The notes under the pieces: model-generated
What the model saw: the letters and a program-made list of their open reading frames with translations, nothing else
Databases searched by the model: none
What the model was told of the DNA's origin: nothing
From: Planctomycetales bacterium
Lineage (GTDB): Bacteria; Planctomycetota; Planctomycetia; Isosphaerales; Isosphaeraceae
DNA: 64,000 nucleotides
Direction of reading: 5' to 3'
Assembly (NCBI GenBank): GCA_027449865.1
Contig: DAIDKV010000033.1
Coordinates: forward strand, 1 to 64,000
Shown here: one piece after another, positions 40,872 through 49,284 of the stretch
Layout of the letters: every line of letters starts with the position of its first letter
Numbering within the stretch: the stretch's first letter is position 1
Translations under genes and position numbers: made by a program

Positions 40872-43028
40872 ATGTCCGAGACATTTCGACTGGAAGAGCT
40901 GGACGGCAAGATCGCCCTGGTCACCTTCGACCTGCCCGACAAGAAGGTCAACACGCTCGGCCAGTCCTCGCTCCGCGAGCTGGCCGGGCTGGTGGCGAAG
41001 CTGGCGCAACGCACCGACCTCCGCGGCCTGCTCTTCCAGAGCGGCAAGCCAGGCCAGTTCGTCGCCGGGGCCGACCTCAACGACCTGGCGATGCTCGCCG
41101 TGATCACCCCCGAGCAGGCCACCGGCGCCCTCGCCGCCGGACATCAAATCTATAACCAGATCAGCAATCTTCCGTTTCCCACGGTCGCGCTGATCGACGG
41201 CAACTGCCTCGGCGGCGGCACCGAACTCGTCCTCTCGATGGACGACCGGATCGCCTCCGACGCCTCGCACACGGCGATCGGCCTTCCCGAAACAAAGGTC
41301 GGCCTGATCCCCGGCTGGGGCGGCACGCAACGCCTCCCCCGCCTCATCGGACTGAATCCCGCCATCGAGATGATCACCTCCGGCGAGCCGGCCAACGCCC
41401 AGAAGGCCGCCGCGCTGGGCCTGGTCTTCGATGCCGTTCCCGCCGATCGACTCGTCGAGGAAGGCCGGCGACGGATCGAGTCTCTCCAAAAAACCGGCGA
41501 GTGGAAGGATCGTCGCGAGCAGCTTCGCAAGGGCCTGGGCCTCGACCAGGACCAGATGATGTTCGCCTTCGCGGTCGCCGAGGGCTTCGTCAAGCAAAAG
41601 ACAAAGGGCCAGTACCCCGCGCCCCTCGTCGCTCTCAAGGCGATCCGCGAGGGGTGCAACCTCCCGCTCGATGAGGGCCTGAAGGCCGAGCAAAAGGCCG
41701 TCGGCGAGCTGGTCGGCTCGCCGATCCTGGGCAACCTGATCGCGATCTTCTTCATGAAGAATCGCCTGACCCGCGACCCAGGCGTCTCCGATCCCTCGAT
41801 CCAGCCACGCCAGATCCATTCGATCGGCGTGCTGGGAACCGGCCTGATGGGCGCGGGGATCGCAACCGCCCACGCCCGATCCGGCATCCGAACCGCGATG
41901 GTCGATATCGACGACGATCGCCTCAAGGACGGCCTTCAGCGCGCCAGCGACGTCGTCATGAGCCGAATCAGGATCGGTCGTGCCACCCCCGAGGACATGG
42001 CGAAAATGCTCGCCATGCTCAACACCTCCACAAATCCCTCCGTCTTCGCCGACGCCGACCTGATCGTCGAGGCCATCACCGAGAACGAGGACGCCAAGAA
42101 AGAAGCCTTCCGCAAGATCGCCCAGGTCATGAAGCCCGAGGCGATCCTCGCCAGCAACACCTCGACGATCTCGATCACCCGCCTCGCCGAATCCACACCA
42201 CACCCGGATCGATTCGTCGGCATGCATTTCTTCAACCCCGTCGACCGGATGGAGCTGGTCGAGGTGATCCGGGGCGAGAAGACCAGCGACGAGACCGTCG
42301 CCACGGTCGTCGCGCTCGCGAAGAAGATCCGGAAGACGCCGATCGTCGTTCGCGACTGCGCCGGCTTCCTGGTCAACCGGGTTTTGTTCCCTTATATGAA
42401 CGAGGCACAGGTCCTCCTGCGCGAGGGCGTCTCGATGGAGGCGATCGACCGGGCCTCAACCAGGTTCGGGATGCCGATGGGCCCGATCACGCTGACAGAC
42501 CTCGTCGGTCTGGCCACCACGGTCTATGCCGGCAAGGTCGTCGGTGCTGCGTACCCGGACCGATCGGTCGAGTCGCCCATCCTGCTGGAGATGCTGCAAA
42601 CCAGCGGCGGCGGCAAATCGGCCATGCGATTCTACAACGCCCCGAAGGCGAAGGGGAGCCGGCCCGAGCCCAACCCCGCCGCTCTCGAAATCATCCAGAA
42701 ACACCAGGCCGGCGGCCAGCCGATGGACGAACCCGAGATCACCGACCGCCTCTTCCTGCCGATGCTCCTGGAAGCAACCCGGGTGCTGGAGGAAGGGATC
42801 GTGCGCGAGCCCGGCGACGTCGACATGGGCCTCATCCTGGGAATCGGCTTCCCGCCCTTCCGTGGCGGCATCCTCCGATGGGCCGACACCGTCGGCGCTC
42901 AAAATCTGGTCGACAAGCTCTCGAAATATGCCCATCTCGGCAAGCGTTTCGAGCCGACCGAGAGCCTGAGGAAGCTGGCGCGGGACGGCGGCTCCTTCTA
43001 CCCGCGTCCGAAGCAAGACGCCTCGTGA
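40872..43028 (+). CDS. fadJ: Bifunctional enoyl-CoA hydratase/3-hydroxyacyl-CoA dehydrogenase
   Basis: A 718-residue trifunctional-complex alpha subunit that hydrates enoyl-CoA and oxidises L-3-hydroxyacyl-CoA with NAD. The crotonase domain (about 1-190) has the oxyanion-hole segment GQFVAGADLNDLA and the acidic pair around GGGTELVLSMDDRIAS and LPETKVGLIPGWGGTQRLP. The dehydrogenase part starts near 315 with the NAD loop GVLGTGLMGAGIA, then SNTSTISITRLA, the catalytic His in GMHFFNPVDRMELVEVI, and GFLVNRVLFPYMNEA. ATG 40872 lies five bases after GGAG. It follows the acyl-CoA dehydrogenase and precedes the thiolase, so the order matches the pathway. Confidence 0.95.
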   Translation: MSETFRLEELDGKIALVTFDLPDKKVNTLGQSSLRELAGLVAKLAQRTDLRGLLFQSGKPGQFVAGADLNDLAMLAVITPEQATGALAAGHQIYNQISNLPFPTVALIDGNCLGGGTELVLSMDDRIASDASHTAIGLPETKVGLIPGWGGTQRLPRLIGLNPAIEMITSGEPANAQKAAALGLVFDAVPADRLVEEGRRRIESLQKTGEWKDRREQLRKGLGLDQDQMMFAFAVAEGFVKQKTKGQYPAPLVALKAIREGCNLPLDEGLKAEQKAVGELVGSPILGNLIAIFFMKNRLTRDPGVSDPSIQPRQIHSIGVLGTGLMGAGIATAHARSGIRTAMVDIDDDRLKDGLQRASDVVMSRIRIGRATPEDMAKMLAMLNTSTNPSVFADADLIVEAITENEDAKKEAFRKIAQVMKPEAILASNTSTISITRLAESTPHPDRFVGMHFFNPVDRMELVEVIRGEKTSDETVATVVALAKKIRKTPIVVRDCAGFLVNRVLFPYMNEAQVLLREGVSMEAIDRASTRFGMPMGPITLTDLVGLATTVYAGKVVGAAYPDRSVESPILLEMLQTSGGGKSAMRFYNAPKAKGSRPEPNPAALEIIQKHQAGGQPMDEPEITDRLFLPMLLEATRVLEEGIVREPGDVDMGLILGIGFPPFRGGILRWADTVGAQNLVDKLSKYAHLGKRFEPTESLRKLARDGGSFYPRPKQDAS

Positions 43029-43040
43029 AACACCGAAGCG

Positions 43041-43062
43041 GGTCAGGCTCTCCCGCCTGACC
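43041..43062 (+). repeat. Hairpin in the fadJ-thiolase spacer
   Basis: GGTCAGGC-tctccc-GCCTGACC is a perfect 8-bp stem with a 6-nt loop and no T-run after it. It sits inside the presumed operon, so a processing site, an attenuator or one copy of a dispersed palindrome are all possible. Confidence 0.5.
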
Positions 43063-43110
43063 ACGGACCGGCAAGCCCGACCGACTTCAGATCCACAGGA
43101 AGACCAATCC

Positions 43111-44271
43111 ATGAGCCAGGCCGTGATCATTGACGCCATCCGCACGCCGATCGCCCGTGCGTCGTCCGACAAGGGATACTACCGCCACATTCGCGCCGAC
43201 GACCTCTCCGCGCACGTGATTCGGTCGCTGGTCGAGCGGACCGGGGTCGACCGGAACGCGATCGAGGACGTCCGATGGGGATGCGTTCAGCAGCAGGGGG
43301 AACAGGGCTTCGACATCGGCCGGATCGCGGCGATGATCGCCGGACTGCCGAAGGAGACGGCGGGCGTGACGATCAACCGCAACTGCGCCTCCAGCCTCTC
43401 GGCGATCAACGAGGCCGCGATGAGCATCGCCGCGGGCTGCGAGGATGTGCAGATTGCCGGTGGAGTCGAGCACATGGACCATATCCCCATGAGCAAGGAC
43501 TACAGCCCAAGCCCTTCCCTCTTCCGCCGACATAGTGAGGCGGTGATGAACATGGGTTTGACCGCCGAATATCTGGCGATGAAGTATCGCATCCCGCGCG
43601 GGAAACAGGACGAGTTTGCCCTTCGGAGTCACCAGCTCGCCGCCGAGGCAAACGACGGCGGCGCCTACACCCGCGAGATCGTTCCGACCTGGGGCCACGA
43701 CGAGGCGGGACACAAGGACCTCCAGACGAAGGATCAGGGCTTCCGTCGCGACACCTCGCTGGAAGCGCTCGGCTCCCTCGCTCCGGCCTTCCAGCCGGAG
43801 GGCGGCTCGGTCACGGCGGGGAACAGCTCGCAGGTCAGCGTCGGCTCGGCGGCCGTCCTGCTGATGTCCGAGGAGCGGGCGAAGGAGCTAGGCCTCAGGC
43901 CCCTCGCGAAGGTCCGCGCCATGGCGGTCGCCGGCGTGAACCCCGAGGAGATGGGCATCGGCCCGGTCCCGGCCGTTCACAAGGCGCTCAAACGCTCGGG
44001 CCTCTCACTCGACCAGATCGAGTGCATCGAGATCAACGAGGCGTTTGCCGTCCAGGTTCTGAGCGTCCTGAAACTGCTCGGAATCGACGAGAAGCGAGTC
44101 AACACCCGAGGTGGTGCGATTGCGATCGGCCACCCGCTCGGCGCCACCGGTGCCCGGCTCGTCACCACACTCCTTCACCGGATGCTCGACCAGGGCGCAA
44201 GGCTCGGTCTGGCGACCCTCTGCGTTGGCCAGGGTCAGGGAGTCGCGACGATCCTGGAATCCTGCGCATGA
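43111..44271 (+). CDS. Thiolase (acetyl-CoA C-acyltransferase)
   Basis: A 386-residue thiolase that cleaves 3-ketoacyl-CoA with CoA, the last beta-oxidation step. The nucleophile is C92 in TINRNCASSLSAI, the His site is in GGAIAIGHPLGATGARLV (about residue 340), and the second Cys is in LATLCVGQGQGVA. The N-terminus AVIIDAIRTPIARASSDKG is typical. Length is normal for the family (380-400). It sits 82 bp after fadJ and is likely co-transcribed with it. Whether it prefers long acyl chains (FadA/FadI) or acetoacetyl-CoA (AtoB) cannot be decided by reading; the partner gene favours beta-oxidation. Confidence 0.95.
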   Translation: MSQAVIIDAIRTPIARASSDKGYYRHIRADDLSAHVIRSLVERTGVDRNAIEDVRWGCVQQQGEQGFDIGRIAAMIAGLPKETAGVTINRNCASSLSAINEAAMSIAAGCEDVQIAGGVEHMDHIPMSKDYSPSPSLFRRHSEAVMNMGLTAEYLAMKYRIPRGKQDEFALRSHQLAAEANDGGAYTREIVPTWGHDEAGHKDLQTKDQGFRRDTSLEALGSLAPAFQPEGGSVTAGNSSQVSVGSAAVLLMSEERAKELGLRPLAKVRAMAVAGVNPEEMGIGPVPAVHKALKRSGLSLDQIECIEINEAFAVQVLSVLKLLGIDEKRVNTRGGAIAIGHPLGATGARLVTTLLHRMLDQGARLGLATLCVGQGQGVATILESCA

Positions 44272-44529
44272 TTTCGTTTTCCATCTCAGCCCTTTCAAAT
44301 TTGGATACGAAGGACGCAATTGGATTTGCACAAGGTGTCCGCCGTTTGCCCCGCGGTCGCCAGGTCGTCGAGGCAAGAGCGAGGAGTCTGCCGGCTCCTC
44401 CACCAGGCTGACCGGACGGACGGCCAACTGCGTCGTTCGTATCTGGAATCTTGAATCCAGAATCTGAATGAAATCCGAAATTTGAAATCGGAAATCGATC
44501 TCCTCGATACCCCGGAGTCTATCCCCCCG
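44272..44529. other. Spacer with a second TCTGGAATC dyad
   Basis: About 260 bp after the thiolase gene. At 44443-44462 TCTGGAATC and GAATCCAGA form a near-perfect dyad, followed by AAATCCGAAATTTGAAATCGG-like AT-rich sequence, much like that at 38505-38620. No gene and no terminator was recognised. Confidence 0.4.
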
Positions 44530-45318
44530 ATGATCCGCAATCCCCTGGCCCTCCGTCTCGTCGCCGAGCGCCCGGTCCGAGACCAGATCCTGGAGTCGGC
44601 CCGGATCGGAGCGCGCGGCGTGGTCATCGACGCGGTCGGCGACCTGGCCCCGCATCGACTGGGCGAGACCGGCCGCCGCGAGGTCCGTCACATCCTCCGG
44701 TCGGTCGAGTTGAAACTGGCGGCTGTCTCGCTCCCGACCCGCCGCCCGTTCGACACGACCGACCAGCTTGACGACCGCCTGAGGCGGGCCGACGCCGCCT
44801 GTGCCCTGGCCTTCGAGCTGGGCACCGACGTCGTCCTGATCCGGGTCGGCTCGCTCCCGCCCGAGGACGACCCGCGACGCCCGATCTTCACCGAGGCCGT
44901 CCGCGAACTGGCCCAGCGCGCCGATCATCGAGGTGTCCGGCTCGCGGTCGAAACAGGGACCGAGCCCGGTGCCACCCTCCGCGCATTTTTGGAGTCGCTC
45001 AACATCCCTGCGTTATCCGCAAGCGTCGATCCTTCAGCGATGCTCCAGGCGGGCCTCGACCCGGTTGCCGCGACCCGAGAACTGGGCGCTGAGTGGGTCG
45101 CGCACGCCTACGCCGCCGACGCAATCTCGACGTCCCGAAACGCCGCTCCGAACCCGCGCGGCCACGGATTCCCCCCCGGCGCCCTCGACTGGGAAGAATA
45201 CCTGGGCGCCCTCGAGGAGATCGGCTACCGCAATTTCCTCACCGTCTGGCCGCCCCCAGGCCGATCAGCCGCCGACCACTTCGCCGGGATCGCCGCTCGT
45301 CTGAAGGAACTGGGTTGA
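44530..45318 (+). CDS. Sugar-phosphate isomerase/epimerase-like TIM-barrel protein
   Basis: A 262-residue protein of the xylose-isomerase-like/AP-endonuclease-2 superfamily. Barrel strands are visible as LKLAAVSLPTRRPFD, DVVLIRVGSLPPED, VRLAVETGTEPG (metal-ligand Glu region), IPALSASVDPSAML, WVAHAYAADAI and LTVWPPPGRSAADHF. Members isomerise or epimerise sugars or act on DNA; the substrate is not predictable here. The barrel looks somewhat divergent: VWPPPG replaces the frequent E-x-H/R-x of the last strand, so activity may differ. ATG 44530 (MIRNPLALRL) is used; an in-frame start exists at 44482. Confidence 0.75.
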   Translation: MIRNPLALRLVAERPVRDQILESARIGARGVVIDAVGDLAPHRLGETGRREVRHILRSVELKLAAVSLPTRRPFDTTDQLDDRLRRADAACALAFELGTDVVLIRVGSLPPEDDPRRPIFTEAVRELAQRADHRGVRLAVETGTEPGATLRAFLESLNIPALSASVDPSAMLQAGLDPVAATRELGAEWVAHAYAADAISTSRNAAPNPRGHGFPPGALDWEEYLGALEEIGYRNFLTVWPPPGRSAADHFAGIAARLKELG

Positions 45319-45462
45319 TCAGCCCCCCCTGCCCTCGATGGCCATCCTCAATCTGCCGAGACGCCGCACCGTGTCGATGAAGACATCCGTGGAGGTCGAT
45401 CGAAGATGCTCCTCGCGCGACCGCGGCTTCCCGGCATCCGGCCCCTGGGTGGACTTGACCAC

Positions 45463-47751
45463 TCAGGGGAACGTCGAGTAGATCACGATATTCCCCGCGA
45501 TGCGAACCGCGCTTTCATACGTGTATCCCTTGCAGTCAATCCCCGAGTGCCTTTCGAGGGCACAGCCGAGGTCGAGCCTGGAGTAGATCACGGCCCAGTG
45601 TCCGTTGATCTTCACGCCTTCGAGTTGCGGGAAGCCCTTCCCTCCGCCCGCCGCCTTGGTGTACTGCGACTGGCTCAGGTCGAAGCCCGATTGGGCGGTG
45701 TACAGTTCGTCGTCGCGCGGGATCGCTTCGAGCTTGTGATTGGGAAGCAGTTCGGTGACGAACCGGCGAAACGCCGCGTCAAACGCCGGGCTCCCGCAGG
45801 CCGCGTCGGCGAAAAGCGTCCCGCTGCCCGGGTCAAGATGGCGACGAAGGGCGTCGAGATCCTCCTTCGGAAACGAGAGTCCGCCCCGCCCGTGGATGTA
45901 GATCAGCGGATAATAGATCAAGTGAGGATCACGCGGAAAGAGATCTTTTTGCGTGAGAACGACGTCGTAACGAAACGGATCCTGTCGGAGTGCGTCCATC
46001 AGGTTGGGGATCGCCTGCGGGGCGATGTTCCAGTCGCCGGCGTGCATCAGCTTGGCGATCCGAAGGGCCCCTCGCCGCGGCGGCGGAGCGTTCCGAAAAT
46101 CGTGAACCTCCCGGGCCGCCAGCTTGTCGGGAGGCAGCTCGCGCCCAGTCGCGTAGTCAACCACGTTCTGCCCGATCATCCGGGACCGAACCACCCCCGT
46201 GTTCGCCGGGCTCCGCTCTGCCTGGTTCCAGTAACACGAAAGGTCACCCGGAGAGTAGATCGCGACGGTCCGGCAGCCGTGCTCAATCCCCCAGAGCGGG
46301 TGGCTCTCGGGCGAGAGCGGAAACCGGGCTCGCCAGACCGGATGCTCCGGCGGCAGCGGGCGAAGCTGGTAATCCGGCGGCGGAAACAGCTCCTCGATCA
46401 GCCGGCGGAAGCCCTGGTCAAACTCCTTCTCACCGCAGCAGGCGTCGGCAAAGAGAAAGCCACCCTGATTCACATACTCGCGAATGTTGCTCCTGGCCGC
46501 CTCGCTGAAGATGGGCACCCGGTGGCCGTTGAAGAAGAGAATCGGAGCCTGGAGCATGTCGGCGACCGTCGCCTGCTCCGGATCAATGATCTGCCAGGTC
46601 AACAGAGTCTTCCAGTCCTTCGAGACAGCGCCCACCAGGTTGCGAACGTCGTCCGGGTCGTTGTTCCAGTCGCCTCCCGATCCATGCCGAAGCTTGTTGA
46701 TCAGCACCGGCGCACGTCCCTTGGCGAGGAACAAAAGCGCGAAGCTCGTCGCAACCAGCTCGTTCTCGTGCGTCGCACCCCGCCAGAATCCGGAGAGCGG
46801 ATTCTGATCGTGAACCAGTTCCTCCGCCCCCTCGCGATACCAGTCGTGCCGGCCGAAGTAGCGAACACCGGCCAGTCGGCCCGCTCGCTCCATTCCATAA
46901 AGATAGTAATACTTCCAGACCTGTCCCTGGCCGAAATTCTGGCCGACCTGAAAGTGCTCGGCGAGCCAGTCGACGCCCCGGGCGAGAGGCGCGTTGAAGG
47001 CACCCTTGCCACAGTCGTGGATGGACTCGCCCTGGAGGAACTCCTGCCCGACGTACCGCCGCGACCCGCTGATGATCAGGCTGGAGATCCCTGCGCAGGT
47101 CATGCTTCCGGTCGCCGGCTGATTTCGGGGCGTGTACGACCAGCCGCCGTCGCGGAACTGAAACCGCTCGAAGTGAGCCCGGGACAGGGCCCAGACAGTC
47201 GGATCGACCTCGATTCCCACCTCGCTCGCCGCATTCAAACCCAGAAGCGCATATTGCGTGTTCGAGTGATCGCCCTGGTGTATCTTGTTCTCCGAATAGG
47301 TCCAGGTTCCCGGCCAGGGGGCTCGGTCGCCGGGCTTGAGCTGCGCCTGCTGGAGCCAGTCGACGTTCGCCAGCATCCGGACCTTGTCGCGGTCGGGCTC
47401 GGCGGCGGCGTAAACCATCGTCTGAAGGCCGATCGCATAGGTGTTCCGAAGTTGCTGCGGACCAAACCCGCGCAGGTACGCCAGCGACTTTTGCACGACC
47501 GGCGCATCGACACGCTCGCCGGCCGTGATCAGGGCAAGCGTGACCAGGCTGGTGGTCCCCGTCTTCATCTGTTCGTCAGCATCGGTCCACGATCCGTCGG
47601 GCTGCTGCTGGTCCTTGAGGAACCTCACCCCCTGCCGGATCGCATTCTCAACCTGCTCACTCGTGACACCGGCCCGGGCAATGGGCCCCAACGTCCCGAC
47701 CGCCAGCATCGCCGCGACGACCGTCGCCAGGATTCCCCTCGGGCGCGACAT
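45463..47751 (-). CDS. Exported protein with terpenoid-cyclase-like fold and two DUF4159 domains
   Basis: A 762-residue protein with a signal peptide (MSRPRGILATVVAAMLAVGT, then LGPIARAG; GAGG eight bases before ATG 47751). Residues about 30-360 form an alpha/alpha barrel of the squalene-cyclase/prenyltransferase type (GVRFLKDQQQPDGSWTDADE, GGWSYTPRNQPATGSMTCAG). No DxDD or zinc-site signature of an active enzyme was seen. Two DUF4159 domains follow: one around APILFFNGHRVPIFSEAARS and GGFLFADACCGEKEFDQGFR, the other around LIYYPLIYIHGRGGLSF and GTLFADAACGSPAFDAAFRR. DUF4159 proteins are common in planctomycetes; their role is unknown. It is the last gene of the minus-strand run that includes ccsA and resB. 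Confidence 0.82.
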   Translation of the reverse strand: MSRPRGILATVVAAMLAVGTLGPIARAGVTSEQVENAIRQGVRFLKDQQQPDGSWTDADEQMKTGTTSLVTLALITAGERVDAPVVQKSLAYLRGFGPQQLRNTYAIGLQTMVYAAAEPDRDKVRMLANVDWLQQAQLKPGDRAPWPGTWTYSENKIHQGDHSNTQYALLGLNAASEVGIEVDPTVWALSRAHFERFQFRDGGWSYTPRNQPATGSMTCAGISSLIISGSRRYVGQEFLQGESIHDCGKGAFNAPLARGVDWLAEHFQVGQNFGQGQVWKYYYLYGMERAGRLAGVRYFGRHDWYREGAEELVHDQNPLSGFWRGATHENELVATSFALLFLAKGRAPVLINKLRHGSGGDWNNDPDDVRNLVGAVSKDWKTLLTWQIIDPEQATVADMLQAPILFFNGHRVPIFSEAARSNIREYVNQGGFLFADACCGEKEFDQGFRRLIEELFPPPDYQLRPLPPEHPVWRARFPLSPESHPLWGIEHGCRTVAIYSPGDLSCYWNQAERSPANTGVVRSRMIGQNVVDYATGRELPPDKLAAREVHDFRNAPPPRRGALRIAKLMHAGDWNIAPQAIPNLMDALRQDPFRYDVVLTQKDLFPRDPHLIYYPLIYIHGRGGLSFPKEDLDALRRHLDPGSGTLFADAACGSPAFDAAFRRFVTELLPNHKLEAIPRDDELYTAQSGFDLSQSQYTKAAGGGKGFPQLEGVKINGHWAVIYSRLDLGCALERHSGIDCKGYTYESAVRIAGNIVIYSTFP

Positions 47752-47877
47752 GAACAGGCCCTCACGTCCGGGACTGAAGTGTTTCGAGTTCCTCACCTTG
47801 ATTGTGACGTCTCCGCCGGAGTTTCGGCAAGCGACCAGCGCGCGCCTTTTCGAACCGATCGCAACCACTCGGCCGCC

Positions 47878-49269
47878 TCAACCTCCGATGATGGCCCGGA
47901 GCAGGATCCCGTGAACCTCGGTCATCGCGATCGGGCCAGACCCAGGCGCCTGACCATCGCCGATCAGAATCGCACGGTCATCATGACTTTCGGATCGAAG
48001 CCCGTGGCTCCCTCGAACCAGACCGGCGTCCAGCGGAACCACGTCGAAGAGCGTCCGGAACCCCAGCTTCTTCTGGATAAGCCGGCGGATCGCTCGACCC
48101 TTCGGCCAGGCCAGCTTCGGGTCGAAGAAGAGCTCGCAGGGATCGTAGCCAGGCTTCCGGTGAATGTCCACCGTCCGGGCAAAATCAGGTGCTTCGCGAT
48201 CATCGAGCCAGTACGGATAGGCGAACCAGGCGTCGGAATCCGAGAGAGCCACCAGCTCGCCCGAGCGCGGATGGTCCAGCCCAATCTCAGCCCGCTCCTC
48301 TCCCGCCAGCACCCGGGCGACACCAGGCGTCGCGACAAGCAGCGATCGAGCCTCGTCACGGTCCCTGGGATCTTTACAATAAATGTGCGCCACTTGATGA
48401 TCGCAAACCGCGAAAGCCCGACTGCCAAATGTGTCGAGCACCTCGCCGAAGGGCCCAGACCGCGCCAGGACCAACCCCGCGCTTCGGAGAATCCGATTCA
48501 GATAGATCGGTCGATTCACATCCACATGCCCATACTCGCTAACGACCCACGCCCGGGCGCCCGCCTCACGCGCGGCGTCGAGCAGAGGAGCGCAGGCGTC
48601 GTCCAGCTCGCCGACGAGCCGGGTCATCTCCGCTCCCGAGGGACCCAAGCGTTGCGGGTCGTAGTCGAGGTGGGGAAGATAAACAAGCGTGAGGTCAGGC
48701 CGCTCCGATCGAATGACCTCCGCCGAGGCTCTCGCGATCCAGTCGGTGCAAGGCAGCCCGGCACTCGGTCCCCAGAAGGTGTGGAACGGGAACCGGCCGA
48801 GCCTCGATTCCAGGCGATCGCAAAGGCCGTCGGGCGTTCCCGCGATCCCAAACACCTTGTTCCCGTCAGCACCATAATAAGGTTTTGGCGTGATACTAAT
48901 GTCGACATCCGCACCCTGGTTAAACCACCAGAACAGCTTGGCGGCGCGGAACGACTGGCCTCTCTCGGCGGCCAATCGCCGGGCGGTCGTGTAGAGCGGC
49001 TCGGCCTGGATCAGCGCGCTGGACTGCTGCCAGAATCGAACCTCGCCCGTCTCCCGGAACAGCCAGCCATTGCCGACGATCCCGTGCCCCCGCGGTGGAA
49101 GTCCGGTGAGGATGCTCGCCTGCGCCGTGCAGGTGACGGCCGGAACAACCTCCTCCAGCGTTCGCATCCATCCCGAATGCGCGAGAGCATTGAGCCGAGG
49201 TGCGTGGGGCAGCAGCCTCGGCGTCAACCCAACGGCGTTGATCAATACAATTGGAGCTTGTTGAGTCAT
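47878..49269 (-). CDS. Alkaline-phosphatase-superfamily phosphodiesterase/nucleotide pyrophosphatase
   Basis: A 463-residue metal-dependent hydrolase. The nucleophile Thr is in VPAVTCTAQASILTGLPPRG, preceded by IVLINAVGLTPRLLPHAPRL, where the first metal Asp of the family is replaced (INAVG instead of IDGxR-type). Later metal ligands fit YLPHLDYDPQRLG, SEYGHVDVNRPIYLN and KPGYDPCELFFDPKLAWPKG. Nucleotide pyrophosphatase/phosphodiesterase-type members cleave phosphodiesters or sugar-nucleotide bonds. It has no signal peptide, so it is probably cytoplasmic. It begins 15 bp after ccsA ends and is likely co-transcribed. The missing N-terminal Asp may alter metal binding. Confidence 0.8.
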   Translation of the reverse strand: MTQQAPIVLINAVGLTPRLLPHAPRLNALAHSGWMRTLEEVVPAVTCTAQASILTGLPPRGHGIVGNGWLFRETGEVRFWQQSSALIQAEPLYTTARRLAAERGQSFRAAKLFWWFNQGADVDISITPKPYYGADGNKVFGIAGTPDGLCDRLESRLGRFPFHTFWGPSAGLPCTDWIARASAEVIRSERPDLTLVYLPHLDYDPQRLGPSGAEMTRLVGELDDACAPLLDAAREAGARAWVVSEYGHVDVNRPIYLNRILRSAGLVLARSGPFGEVLDTFGSRAFAVCDHQVAHIYCKDPRDRDEARSLLVATPGVARVLAGEERAEIGLDHPRSGELVALSDSDAWFAYPYWLDDREAPDFARTVDIHRKPGYDPCELFFDPKLAWPKGRAIRRLIQKKLGFRTLFDVVPLDAGLVRGSHGLRSESHDDRAILIGDGQAPGSGPIAMTEVHGILLRAIIGG

Positions 49270-49284
49270 TCGTCGATCGCCCGA

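Noticed and set aside
44530-49269. The TIM-barrel protein and the phosphatase-superfamily protein considered as parts of an ebo (EboE-type) export cluster
   Set aside because: They are on opposite strands, separated by another gene, and the UbiA-like and dehydroquinate-synthase-like members are absent.
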